NCBI GenBank assembly: GCA_026713405.1
Contig: JAPOON010000005.1
Span: 1 to 5,443 of the forward strand
Source: Gammaproteobacteria bacterium
GTDB lineage: Bacteria; Pseudomonadota; Gammaproteobacteria; Pseudomonadales; Azotimanducaceae_A
Length of the DNA stretch: 5,443 nucleotides
Direction: 5' to 3'
In this document: one piece after another, positions 1 through 5,443 of the stretch
Numbering within the stretch: the first letter of the stretch is position 1
Layout: every line of letters starts with the position of its first letter
Translations under genes and position numbers: made by a program
Notes under the pieces: model-generated
Told to the model about the DNA's origin: nothing
The model's database searches: none
The model's input: only the letters and a program-made list of their open reading frames with translations

Positions 1-102
1 CTGGCTGCGTGGGAAACAGAACGCCGCGATCGCATGGTTGCGAACCTGCAGCGTCAGGCCAAACGCTTCGACTTGGCCCTGGTGCCGGCTACAGCGACGT
101 GA
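1..102 (+). CDS. C-terminal tail of an unidentified protein (partial, uncertain)
   Basis: An open frame enters from the left edge and stops at TGA 100-102, giving 33 residues. The tail is rich in Arg, Gln and Ala with an amphipathic look (LAAWETERRDRMVANLQRQ, then AKRFDLALVPATAT). About 70% of codons end in G or C, which fits a coding frame in this GC-rich DNA. I do not recognise the family. A C-terminal helix like this could belong to many proteins, including some transposases, but nothing confirms that. If real, the gene converges on corC, whose stop is 41 bases away. No hairpin plus T-run terminator is visible between them. It competes with a minus-strand open frame over the same bases (133 down to 1), and the two are unlikely both to be genes. 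Confidence 0.35.
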   Translation: MAAWETERRDRMVANLQRQAKRFDLALVPATAT

Positions 103-133
103 ACTCAAGGACCCGTTCGAGAATTGTTCCATG
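1..133 (-). CDS. Possible start of an unidentified gene following corC (partial, uncertain)
   Basis: An ATG at 133-131 on the minus strand opens a frame that stays open to the left edge (44 residues, beginning MEQFSNGSLSSRRCSRHQGQ). It starts 9 bases after the corC stop. A strong purine-rich ribosome binding site, GAGGGGG, overlaps that stop and sits 5 bases before the ATG. This is how a next operon gene would look. However, the residues (Ser/Arg/Cys/His-rich, no long hydrophobic segment) do not resemble the membrane-embedded N-terminus of apolipoprotein N-acyltransferase (Lnt), the family often found here. The other two minus frames over this stretch contain stops and do not resemble Lnt either. 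The frame may be open by chance, since the opposite strand is also open from 1 to 102. Confidence 0.25.
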
Positions 134-142
134 AAAGCCCCC

Positions 143-997
143 TCACGGCACCCGGGATACCCGCAACAACCTCAGCCGCCGGGAATCCGCGGACAGCACC
201 TCAAAGCGCATACCGTCCACATCGACGCGCTCGCCCCGTTCCGGAACGTGGCCGAATGCCTTCAGCACGATGCCGCCGATGGTGTCGAACTCGTCCTCGC
301 GGAATTTGACGTCGAAATAGCTGTTGAAATCCTCGATGGCGGTGGTCGCCTTCACGTTGAAGAGTTCGCCGTCGAGCTTGCCGATGGGGTTGTCCTCATC
401 GATGTCGTGCTCGTCCTCGATCTCGCCGACGATCTGCTCGAGCACATCCTCGATGGTGACCGCGCCGGAGACGTGCCCGTACTCGTCCACCACCACCGCC
501 ATGTGGTTGCGCGTGGCGCGGAACTCCTGCAACAGCACGTTCACCCGCTTGCTTTCCGGAATGACCTTGGCGGTGCGGATGCGGTCCTTCAGGTCGAACC
601 CGCCCCCGTCGCAGAGCAGCGGCAGCAGGTCCTTCGCGTGCAGTATGCCCTTGACGTCGTCCAGGTCGTCGCCGATCACCGGAAAGCGGGAGTGTTTCGA
701 CTCGATGACCACGTCCAGCAGGTCTTTCAGCGGCCTGCCCGCTTCCAGGCAGACCAGTTGCGCCCGGGGAATCATGATGTCCCGGGCCTGCATCTCGGAG
801 ACCTGCAGGGCGCCGAAGATGATGTTGAGCGCCTCGACATCCATCAGTTCCCGGTCTGCCGCGTCGCGCAGCATGTCCATCAGTTCGCCGCGGTTCTCCG
901 GCTCATCGTTGAAGAAGTCGGAGAGCCAGTCCCGGAACGTGCGCAGGCCCGTTTCCAGCCGGCGGTCTACCTCCGGAATTCGCTGGTTCCCGGTCAT
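143..997 (-). CDS. corC: CorC/YbeX family CBS-domain protein
   Basis: The protein has 284 residues, close to E. coli CorC (292), so it is full length. An acidic N-terminal segment (about 1-65) has no membrane helices. A CBS-domain pair follows: the first around 69-125 (MIPR at 75-78, SRFPV at 103-107) and the second around 135-195 (VVVDEYG at 168-174, TIEDVLEQIVGEIEDE from 181). The CorC_HlyC transporter-associated domain covers about 205-282 (DTIGG at 238-242). The family is linked to Mg2+/Co2+ efflux with CorA, and CBS pairs usually bind adenine nucleotides. The exact role is unsettled, and YbeX has also been tied to ribosome biology through its neighbours. The start ATG overlaps the ybeY stop as ATGA (994-997). 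There is no strong ribosome binding site upstream, so translational coupling to ybeY is likely. This is the last clearly identified gene of the minus-strand cluster. Confidence 0.95.
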   Translation of the reverse strand: MTGNQRIPEVDRRLETGLRTFRDWLSDFFNDEPENRGELMDMLRDAADRELMDVEALNIIFGALQVSEMQARDIMIPRAQLVCLEAGRPLKDLLDVVIESKHSRFPVIGDDLDDVKGILHAKDLLPLLCDGGGFDLKDRIRTAKVIPESKRVNVLLQEFRATRNHMAVVVDEYGHVSGAVTIEDVLEQIVGEIEDEHDIDEDNPIGKLDGELFNVKATTAIEDFNSYFDVKFREDEFDTIGGIVLKAFGHVPERGERVDVDGMRFEVLSADSRRLRLLRVSRVP

Positions 998-1431
998 GCG
1001 GCGTAAGGGTCGGCGATGCCGATCTCGTTGAGGATGGCTGCCTCGAGGCTTTCCATCACCCGGGCGTCCCCGGCGGATTCATGGTCGAACCCGCGCAGAT
1101 GCAGCACGCCGTGCACCACCATGTGGGCGTAATGATCGCAGGCACGCTTGTTCTGTTCCTGTGCCTCAGCCTCGACCACGGGCGCGCAGACCACCACATC
1201 GCCCAGGTGTTTCTCCCCGGGAACCTCCGCCCCCGACGGAAAGCTCAGCACATTGGTGGGCTTCTCGACCCCCCGGTAACGTCCGTTGAGCTTGCCTGCC
1301 TCCGCGGCGCCGACCACCCGCACGCAGACCCCGCCGGTTTCGTCCTGAAGGGCGCGCTCGGCCCAGCGCCGCAGGTTCGACGCGGACGGCGCCGTACAAC
1401 GGGGGGCGGCGATCTGCACGTCAACCGGCAT
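994..1431 (-). CDS. ybeY: Endoribonuclease YbeY (rRNA maturation factor)
   Basis: YbeY is a zinc-dependent single-strand endoribonuclease acting in 16S rRNA 3'-end maturation and 70S ribosome quality control in the cytoplasm. The diagnostic zinc motif [11 protein letters not shown] lies at residues 107-117, with His107, His111 and His117 as the three ligands. The conserved [14 protein letters not shown] stretch (52-65) includes Arg53, matching the functionally important arginine of the family. With the ATG at 1431-1429 the protein has 145 residues, slightly shorter than E. coli YbeY (155). The same frame is open further upstream, but that part lies inside phoH and reads as low-complexity Arg/Ser sequence, so I chose the ATG. 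This start overlaps the end of phoH by 11 bases and has only a weak ribosome binding site (AGG about 10 bases upstream), suggesting coupled translation. The gene ends in the ATGA shared with corC. Confidence 0.94.
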   Translation of the reverse strand: MPVDVQIAAPRCTAPSASNLRRWAERALQDETGGVCVRVVGAAEAGKLNGRYRGVEKPTNVLSFPSGAEVPGEKHLGDVVVCAPVVEAEAQEQNKRACDHYAHMVVHGVLHLRGFDHESAGDARVMESLEAAILNEIGIADPYAA

Positions 1432-2608
1432 CCCGGTCGGCCTGCTTGCCCTGGCCCGGCGATGTATCCGGCTGCTGCGCGTAGGCGTCGACGATCTTCT
1501 GCACCAGCGGGTGGCGCACCACATCCCGCGACCCGAAATGCGTGAAACTGATGCCCGGCACCCCGCGCAGCACGTTGCGCACGTTCACCAGCCCCGACTT
1601 CTGCCCGGTCGGCAGATCGATCTGGGTGATGTCGCCGGTGACCACCGCCGTGGATCCGAAGCCGATGCGGGTGAGGAACATCTTCATCTGCGCGACGGTG
1701 GTGTTCTGGCTCTCGTCGAGAATGATGAAGGCGTTGTTCAGCGTTCGGCCGCGCATGTAGGCGAGCGGCGCCACCTCGATGACGTTGCGCTCGATCGCCT
1801 TGTTGACCCGCTCGACGCCCATGGTCTCGAACAGCGCGTCGTACAGGGGCCGCAGGTAGGGGTCAATCTTCTGGGCGAGGTCGCCCGGCAGGAACCCGAG
1901 CTTCTCGCCGGCCTCCACGGCCGGGCGCACAAGCAGAATGCGCGCTACCCGGTTGGTTTCCAGGAATTCCACGGCACAGGCCACCGCCAGGTAGGTCTTG
2001 CCGGTACCGGCGGGACCGATGCCGAAAGTCAGGTCGTGCTCGCGAATGGCCTGGGTGTAGTTCGTCTGGTTCCGGCCCCGGGGCTTGACCGTCTTCTTGC
2101 GGGTGCGGATGACCACGCCTTCGTCGTCCGGCTCCGCTTCCGGCCGGGCGAGCAGCGCCTCGACGCCGGACTCCTGGAGGAACAGGTGCACCAGGTCGGG
2201 TTCGATGACCTTGCGTTCGAGCGTCTCGCGGTAGAGTTGCGACAATAGGGCGCCGGCCGCGCGAACCCGCTGGTCGGGGCCGCTGACCTGGAAGCGGTTG
2301 CCACGGCTGCGGATATGCACGCCCAGCCGCTTCTCGAGGTGCTTGAGGTTCTGGTCGAATGGGCCACACAGAACAACCAGGCGGTGTGCATCGTTGGGTT
2401 CTAGGCTGATGTTGGTGGTGAGTTGCACCACTCTCTTGTCTGCCTGCGGCGCTTTGCCTGCCTGCGGCGCTATGTCCGCCTGCGGCGCTGCGTCTGGCTG
2501 CGGCGCCACGCGCTTGTCTTCCCGCGGCGCGGCGCGGGATTGGTCATCGCTCAACTGTTGCGGTTGCGCCTCTTGTGTCCCCCATTGGCCACTAGCATAT
2601 AGGCCCAC
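1421..2608 (-). CDS. ybeZ: PhoH-like ATPase (YbeZ)
   Basis: This is a PhoH-family P-loop NTPase, the partner commonly encoded beside YbeY and thought to act with it in RNA metabolism. Walker A is GPAGTGKT at residues 198-205 and Walker B is FIILDE at 294-299. The stretches [19 protein letters not shown] (226-244) and [12 protein letters not shown] (280-291) are close to E. coli YbeZ. An N-terminal RNA-binding-like region covers about 64-150 (SLEP..., LCGPFDQN at 80-87). From the GTG at 2608-2606 the protein is 395 residues, versus about 346 in E. coli. The excess is mainly an N-terminal extension of about 60 residues, low in complexity and containing APQ hexapeptide repeats. The GTG has only a weak upstream ribosome binding site (ACAGG). 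Internal GTG codons at residues 60 or 61, just before the conserved core, are alternative starts. It lies 36 bases after miaB and overlaps ybeY by 11 bases. Confidence 0.94.
   Translation of the reverse strand: MGLYASGQWGTQEAQPQQLSDDQSRAAPREDKRVAPQPDAAPQADIAPQAGKAPQADKRVVQLTTNISLEPNDAHRLVVLCGPFDQNLKHLEKRLGVHIRSRGNRFQVSGPDQRVRAAGALLSQLYRETLERKVIEPDLVHLFLQESGVEALLARPEAEPDDEGVVIRTRKKTVKPRGRNQTNYTQAIREHDLTFGIGPAGTGKTYLAVACAVEFLETNRVARILLVRPAVEAGEKLGFLPGDLAQKIDPYLRPLYDALFETMGVERVNKAIERNVIEVAPLAYMRGRTLNNAFIILDESQNTTVAQMKMFLTRIGFGSTAVVTGDITQIDLPTGQKSGLVNVRNVLRGVPGISFTHFGSRDVVRHPLVQKIVDAYAQQPDTSPGQGKQADRDAG
2435..2530 (-). repeat. Tandem 18-bp repeat encoding APQ hexapeptides in the PhoH N-terminus
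   Basis: Four consecutive 18-base units, sharing the plus-strand core CTGCGGCGC, span 2435-2506. They encode [18 protein letters not shown] and APQADK (residues 35-58 of the PhoH frame). A more diverged copy at 2507-2530 reads APREDKRV, and the last unit is followed by the same RV, giving ADKRV. All units keep the reading frame, since 18 is a multiple of 3. This suggests slippage or unequal exchange within translated sequence, although high GC and simple composition alone can also favour such expansion. The encoded segment should be disordered. Confidence 0.85.
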
Positions 2609-2644
2609 GGGCAGTGCCTGTCAATGGACAAAGGCTGAAATTGC

Positions 2645-3982
2645 TCAGGCCACCTCGCCCCGCAGGGAATTCGGCAGGGCTTCGGTGACCAGAGCGTCGG
2701 CGAAGTTGCCGATAAGATCCTTGTCCGGGCAATCGAAATTGACCACCCGGTTGTTTTCCGTCCGCCCCTGAAGCTGTCCCGCATCCCGCCTGGAGGTTCC
2801 CGTAACGAGCACCCGCTGGCGGCTGCCGACCATCCCTTGCGCGATTGCCGCCGCTTGCTCCCGCAAACGATCCTGCAGGATCGCCAGCCGGTGTTTCTTG
2901 ACCTCCGCCGGAGTAGGGTCGGGCATGGAGGCCGCGGGGGTGCCCGGCCGGGCGCTGTAGATAAAAGAGAAGGAGGTGTCGAAGCCGACCTCCTTGATGA
3001 GCGCCATGGTGGCATCGAAATCCGCGTCCGTTTCCCCCGGAAAGCCGACGATAAAATCCGAGGAAAGGCTGATGTTCGGGCGTATCCCGCGCAACTTCCT
3101 GATCTTCGACTTGTATTCGAGAACCGTATGCCCCCGCTTCATCGCCGCAAGAATGCGGTCGGAACCGGATTGCACCGGCAGGTGCAGGTGGTCGACCAGG
3201 GCCGGCACCTGCGCGTAGGCCTCGATGAGGTTGTCGTTGAACTCAACCGGGTGCGAAGTGGTGTAGCGAATGCGCTCGATGCCGCGAATGGTAGCCACGT
3301 AGTGGATCAATTCGGCCAGATCCGCCCGGTCACCGTCGATCGGGCCCCGGTAGGCATTGACGTTCTGGCCGAGCAGGTTGACCTCGCGCACCCCCTGGGC
3401 GGCAAGCTGTTCGACCTCCCTGAGCACGTCGGCCACCGGGCGGCTGACCTCCTCGCCCCGGGTGTAGGGCACCACGCAGAACGTGCAGTACTTGCTGCAG
3501 CCTTCCATCACCGACACGAACGCGCTCGGCCCGTCGGCGCCGGGCGGCGGCAGGTTGTCGAACTTCTCGATCTCCGGGAAGCTGATGTCCACCACCGGGC
3601 CGGCGATTCGCGCCCTGGCCTCATCCACCATCTGCGGCAACCGGTGCAGCGTCTGCGGGCCGAAGACGATATCGACGAAGGGCGCCCGCTCCGCGATCGC
3701 GGCGCCCTCCTGGCTGGCCACGCAGCCGCCGACGCCGATCAGCAGGCCGGGCTTGCGGTTCTTGAGCCGGCGCCAGCGCCCGAGTTGATCGAAAACTTTC
3801 GCCTGCGCCTTCTCCCGGATCGAGCAGGTATTCAGCAGGATAAGGTCCGCATCGGCTTCGGAACCGGCAAGTTCGTAGCCGTGGCTCTCCCGCAGCACGT
3901 CCACCATCCGCGCCGAGTCGTACTCGTTCATCTGGCACCCGTGAGTCTTCACGAAGAGCCGGCTAGATGCGGCGTCGGACAC
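2645..3982 (-). CDS. miaB: tRNA-2-methylthio-N6-dimethylallyladenosine synthase MiaB
   Basis: MiaB is a radical-SAM methylthiotransferase that adds the 2-methylthio group to i6A37 in tRNAs reading UNN codons. The protein has 445 residues, a typical family length. The N-terminal UPF0004 domain carries the three auxiliary-cluster cysteines Cys16 ([12 protein letters not shown]), Cys53 ([11 protein letters not shown]) and Cys87 (GVGGC). The radical-SAM motif CSKYCTFC supplies Cys162, Cys166 and Cys169. Further hallmarks are [23 protein letters not shown] and [15 protein letters not shown]-terminal TRAM-type RNA-binding region follows (about 383-445, including [13 protein letters not shown]). The start is GTG at 3982-3980, the first start codon after an upstream in-frame stop. 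The residues that follow match the usual short MiaB N-terminus. No good ribosome binding site precedes it (only AGG about 12-16 bases upstream). It is the first gene of the minus-strand cluster; phoH begins 36 bases after its stop. Confidence 0.97.
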   Translation of the reverse strand: MSDAASSRLFVKTHGCQMNEYDSARMVDVLRESHGYELAGSEADADLILLNTCSIREKAQAKVFDQLGRWRRLKNRKPGLLIGVGGCVASQEGAAIAERAPFVDIVFGPQTLHRLPQMVDEARARIAGPVVDISFPEIEKFDNLPPPGADGPSAFVSVMEGCSKYCTFCVVPYTRGEEVSRPVADVLREVEQLAAQGVREVNLLGQNVNAYRGPIDGDRADLAELIHYVATIRGIERIRYTTSHPVEFNDNLIEAYAQVPALVDHLHLPVQSGSDRILAAMKRGHTVLEYKSKIRKLRGIRPNISLSSDFIVGFPGETDADFDATMALIKEVGFDTSFSFIYSARPGTPAASMPDPTPAEVKKHRLAILQDRLREQAAAIAQGMVGSRQRVLVTGTSRRDAGQLQGRTENNRVVNFDCPDKDLIGNFADALVTEALPNSLRGEVA

Positions 3983-4168
3983 GGGATTCGGCTGCCTGCT
4001 GCAAAGGGGGAGGCGAATCTACTACAGACCGGCGCAAAAGTTCATACCCCTGTCGCCCTATCCGTACAGGCATGGAAACGCGTTGCCTGCCGTGGAACCT
4101 GACCGGCGGCCGACAGTCAATACCGGGAAATGGTTGCAACCCGGGCCCGTTGTACCTATATAGGGCCC
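3983..4168. other. Divergent intergenic region between miaB and the DUF1820 gene
   Basis: This 186-base region must hold the start signals for both directions. On the plus side a sigma-70-like promoter is visible at 4134-4162. On the minus side I find no convincing -35/-10 pair and no CTTGAA-type heat-shock element. A short inverted repeat (GATTCG at 3985-3990, CGAATC at 4014-4019) lies directly upstream of the miaB GTG and would fall in its leader RNA. A second imperfect arm pair, CCTGT 4049-4053 and ACAGG 4066-4070, is present, but its meaning is unclear. I see no RNA gene or conserved riboswitch fold here. Confidence 0.6.
4134..4162 (+). promoter_or_regulatory. Putative sigma-70 promoter for the DUF1820 gene
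   Basis: TTGCAA at 4134-4139 and TATATA at 4157-4162 are separated by 17 bases, the optimal spacing. Each hexamer matches 4 of 6 consensus positions. Transcription would be expected to begin about 7 bases after the -10 box, at or next to the A of the ATG at 4169, so the message could lack a leader. The prediction rests on sequence alone, and other promoters further upstream are possible. Confidence 0.5.
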
Positions 4169-4504
4169 ATGAGCGACAACCAAACCCACATTTACAAGGT
4201 GCTGTTCCACAGCATGGGGCAGATCTACGAGGTCTACGCCCACAACATCTACTCGAGCGACCTGTACGGGTTCATCGAGGTGGAAGACTACATCTTCGGC
4301 AAGCGCACTCAGGTGGTCATCGATCCGGGCGAAGACAAGCTGCGCAACGAGTTCGACGGGGTGCAGCGCAGTTTCATCCCCATGCACGCCGTGATCCGCA
4401 TCGACGAGGTGGAGAAAGAGGGCGTCGCCAAGGTTACCGAAACCACCACCGGCAATGTCACGCCCTTCCCCATGCCGGTTCCCGGCGACAGGGGCAAGAA
4501 ATAG
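4169..4504 (+). CDS. DUF1820 family protein of unknown function
   Basis: This is a small soluble protein of 111 residues with no signal peptide or membrane helix. The sequence HIYKVLFHSMGQIYEVYA, then YSSDLYGFIEVEDYIFG, then RSFIPMHAVIRIDEVEKEG is what I recognise as the DUF1820 family, common in gammaproteobacteria; its biochemical role is unknown. The alternating hydrophobic pattern suggests a compact mostly-beta fold, and the last 20 residues (Thr/Pro/Gly-rich, ending DRGKK) look disordered. I chose the ATG at 4169 because family members begin a few residues before the HxYKxxFH segment. An in-frame ATG at 4130 would add 13 residues and overlaps the likely promoter. The only Shine-Dalgarno-like bases (AGGG 4162-4165) lie just 3 bases from the ATG, too close for a standard site. 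It is divergent from miaB and 60 bases ahead of the transporter gene. Confidence 0.88.
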   Translation: MSDNQTHIYKVLFHSMGQIYEVYAHNIYSSDLYGFIEVEDYIFGKRTQVVIDPGEDKLRNEFDGVQRSFIPMHAVIRIDEVEKEGVAKVTETTTGNVTPFPMPVPGDRGKK

Positions 4505-4539
4505 CGCCCTGCCTGCCGCGTCGGCAAGACCTGCCCGAC

Positions 4540-4553
4540 CCGGCGCGCGCCGG
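4540..4553. repeat. Perfect 14-bp GC palindrome before the MFS gene
   Basis: CCGGCGCGCGCCGG is its own reverse complement. In RNA it could fold into a 5-bp stem with a 4-base loop. It is followed by GGATAGAG rather than a T-run, so it is not a recognisable intrinsic terminator. Its right edge shares two bases with the transporter's ribosome binding site. Confidence 0.6.
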
Positions 4554-4559
4554 ATAGAG
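4552..4559 (+). promoter_or_regulatory. Ribosome binding site of the MFS gene
   Basis: GGATAGAG, a purine-rich Shine-Dalgarno-like run, ends 5 bases before the ATG at 4565. It supports that start over later in-frame codons. Confidence 0.6.
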
Positions 4560-4564
4560 CCGGC

Positions 4565-5443
4565 ATGCCTGACGAACGCCTCCCCCTGAACGGCGCAGAG
4601 ACCTCGTTTCGCACCTACGCCCTGAGCATCCTGGTGGTGGTCTATACCTTCAACTTCATAGACCGCCAGATCCTCTCCATCCTGATGGAATCCATCAAGC
4701 TGGACCTGGGCCTGTCCGACACCCAGCTCGGGCTGCTGAGCGGATTCGCCTTCGCGCTCTTCTACGCCACCCTGGGCATTCCCATCGCCCGCTGGGGCGA
4801 CCGCCACAACCGCCGCAACCTGATCGCCCTGGCGCTGGCCGTGTGGAGCGCGATGACGGCGATCTCGGGCCTGGCGCTCAACTTCTGGCACCTGCTGCTC
4901 GCCCGCATCGGCGTCGGTGTCGGCGAGGCGGGTTGCAGCCCGCCCGCACACTCCATCATCTCGGACTACTATCCTCCGGAACGCCGCGCCTCGGCCCTGG
5001 GCGTCTACTCCCTGGGCATTCCGCTGGGCATCCTGTTCGGCTTCACGGCCGGCGGCTGGATCAACGAGTTCTTCGGCTGGCGCGCGGCGTTCTTCGTGGT
5101 GGGCATTCCCGGACTGCTGCTCGCGCTGGTCGTGCGCTTCACCCTGCGCGAGCCGCGCCGGGGGCTCTCGGAAGGCAGGGAGGATACCGGCCCAATGCCG
5201 TCGGCGATGGAGACATTCGCCTTTCTCTGGCGCAAGCGCACCTTCCGGCACATGGCCTTCGGCGGTGCGCTCACGGCCTTCGTGGGCTACGGCCTGGCGG
5301 GCTGGGCGCCCGTCTTCTTCATCCGCGTGCACGACATGCCCACCGGCGAACTCGGCACCTGGCTGGGGCTGATCTTCGGTATACCCGGCGCCATCGGCAT
5401 CGCCTGGGGCGGCTTCCTGGCCGACCGGCTCGGTGCACGGGAC
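4565..5443 (+). CDS. Spinster-type major facilitator superfamily transporter (partial, 3' end outside window)
   Basis: This is an inner-membrane secondary transporter; the substrate cannot be read from the sequence. The first 293 residues are present and the frame stays open to the right edge, so the C-terminal third or more is missing. After a short polar N-terminus, TM1 (about 18-38) contains the motif FNFIDRQILSIL. LSDTQLGLLSGFAFALFYA (50-68) leads into TM2. Motif A (GIPIARWGDRHNRRNL) spans 71-86 between TM2 and TM3. TM3-TM6 follow, with RIGVGVGEAGCSPPAHSIIS (114-133) in TM4 and a polar central loop around 193-228. TM7 begins near 230, and the second motif-A-like loop GGFLADRLGARD is at 282-293. 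This pattern matches the Spinster-like MFS group, common in environmental proteobacteria. The gene may be co-transcribed with the DUF1820 gene 60 bases upstream, because no terminator with a T-run lies between them. Confidence 0.93.
   Translation, partial: MPDERLPLNGAETSFRTYALSILVVVYTFNFIDRQILSILMESIKLDLGLSDTQLGLLSGFAFALFYATLGIPIARWGDRHNRRNLIALALAVWSAMTAISGLALNFWHLLLARIGVGVGEAGCSPPAHSIISDYYPPERRASALGVYSLGIPLGILFGFTAGGWINEFFGWRAAFFVVGIPGLLLALVVRFTLREPRRGLSEGREDTGPMPSAMETFAFLWRKRTFRHMAFGGALTAFVGYGLAGWAPVFFIRVHDMPTGELGTWLGLIFGIPGAIGIAWGGFLADRLGARD

Noticed and set aside
103..142. Terminator downstream of corC
   Set aside because: No stable hairpin followed by T residues can be found on either strand in this short stretch.
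38..1031. Long plus-strand open frames antisense to corC
   Set aside because: They mirror a clearly identified CorC protein. Their residues are biased (His/Val/Asp-rich or Ser/Arg-rich) with no family resemblance, as expected from GC-rich codon use on the opposite strand.
4049..4070. LexA-like operator (CCTGT...ACAGG)
   Set aside because: The spacing between CTGT and ACAG is 12 bases rather than the 8 of the gammaproteobacterial SOS box, and neither neighbouring gene is a typical SOS gene.
3963..4073. Small upstream open frame (36 codons) overlapping the miaB start
   Set aside because: It has an ATG and overlaps miaB by about 20 bases, but shows no ribosome binding site and no familiar peptide. 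It is indistinguishable from chance.
2837..4102. 421-codon plus-strand open frame antisense to miaB
   Set aside because: It is Arg/His/Val-rich with no recognisable domain, and lies opposite a complete MiaB with all catalytic cysteines.
4514..4526. Terminator after the DUF1820 gene (TGCCG-CGT-CGGCA hairpin)
   Set aside because: The stem is only 5 bp and no T-run follows, so it does not meet the pattern of an intrinsic terminator.
4058..5332. 424-codon minus-strand open frame antisense to the DUF1820 and MFS genes
   Set aside because: It spans two recognisable plus-strand genes and their spacer, and its translation is low-complexity (Ala/Glu/Gln/Arg/His). It is a GC-driven shadow frame.

Overview
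The window looks like chromosomal DNA from a GC-rich proteobacterium, most likely a gammaproteobacterium. The evidence is the high GC content, the gene order miaB-phoH(ybeZ)-ybeY-corC, and a DUF1820-family gene, a family I know mainly from Gammaproteobacteria. I see no phage genes, CRISPR arrays, tRNAs or rRNAs. The window is mostly ordinary housekeeping sequence.

From right to left on the minus strand (about 3982 down to 143) lies a tightly packed cluster. It encodes the tRNA methylthiotransferase MiaB, a PhoH/YbeZ-type ATPase, the endoribonuclease YbeY and the CBS-domain protein CorC. miaB and phoH are 36 bases apart and both appear to start with GTG. phoH and ybeY overlap by 11 bases, and ybeY and corC overlap by four bases (ATGA). 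This is an operon-like layout with likely translational coupling, linking tRNA modification, rRNA/ribosome quality control and an ion-transport or envelope protein. The PhoH protein has an unusual N-terminal extension with tandem APQ-type hexapeptides. The lnt gene that often follows corC is not recognisable in the 142 bases left.

A 186-base divergent intergenic region (3983-4168) separates miaB from a plus-strand pair: a small DUF1820 protein (4169-4504), then a Spinster-type major facilitator transporter (4565 onward) that runs off the right edge. A plausible sigma-70 promoter sits so close to the DUF1820 start codon that the transcript may be leaderless.

The first 142 bases cannot be resolved. 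Both strands are open there: a plus-strand C-terminal tail ends at 102, and a minus-strand frame starts at 133 just after corC with a good ribosome binding site.
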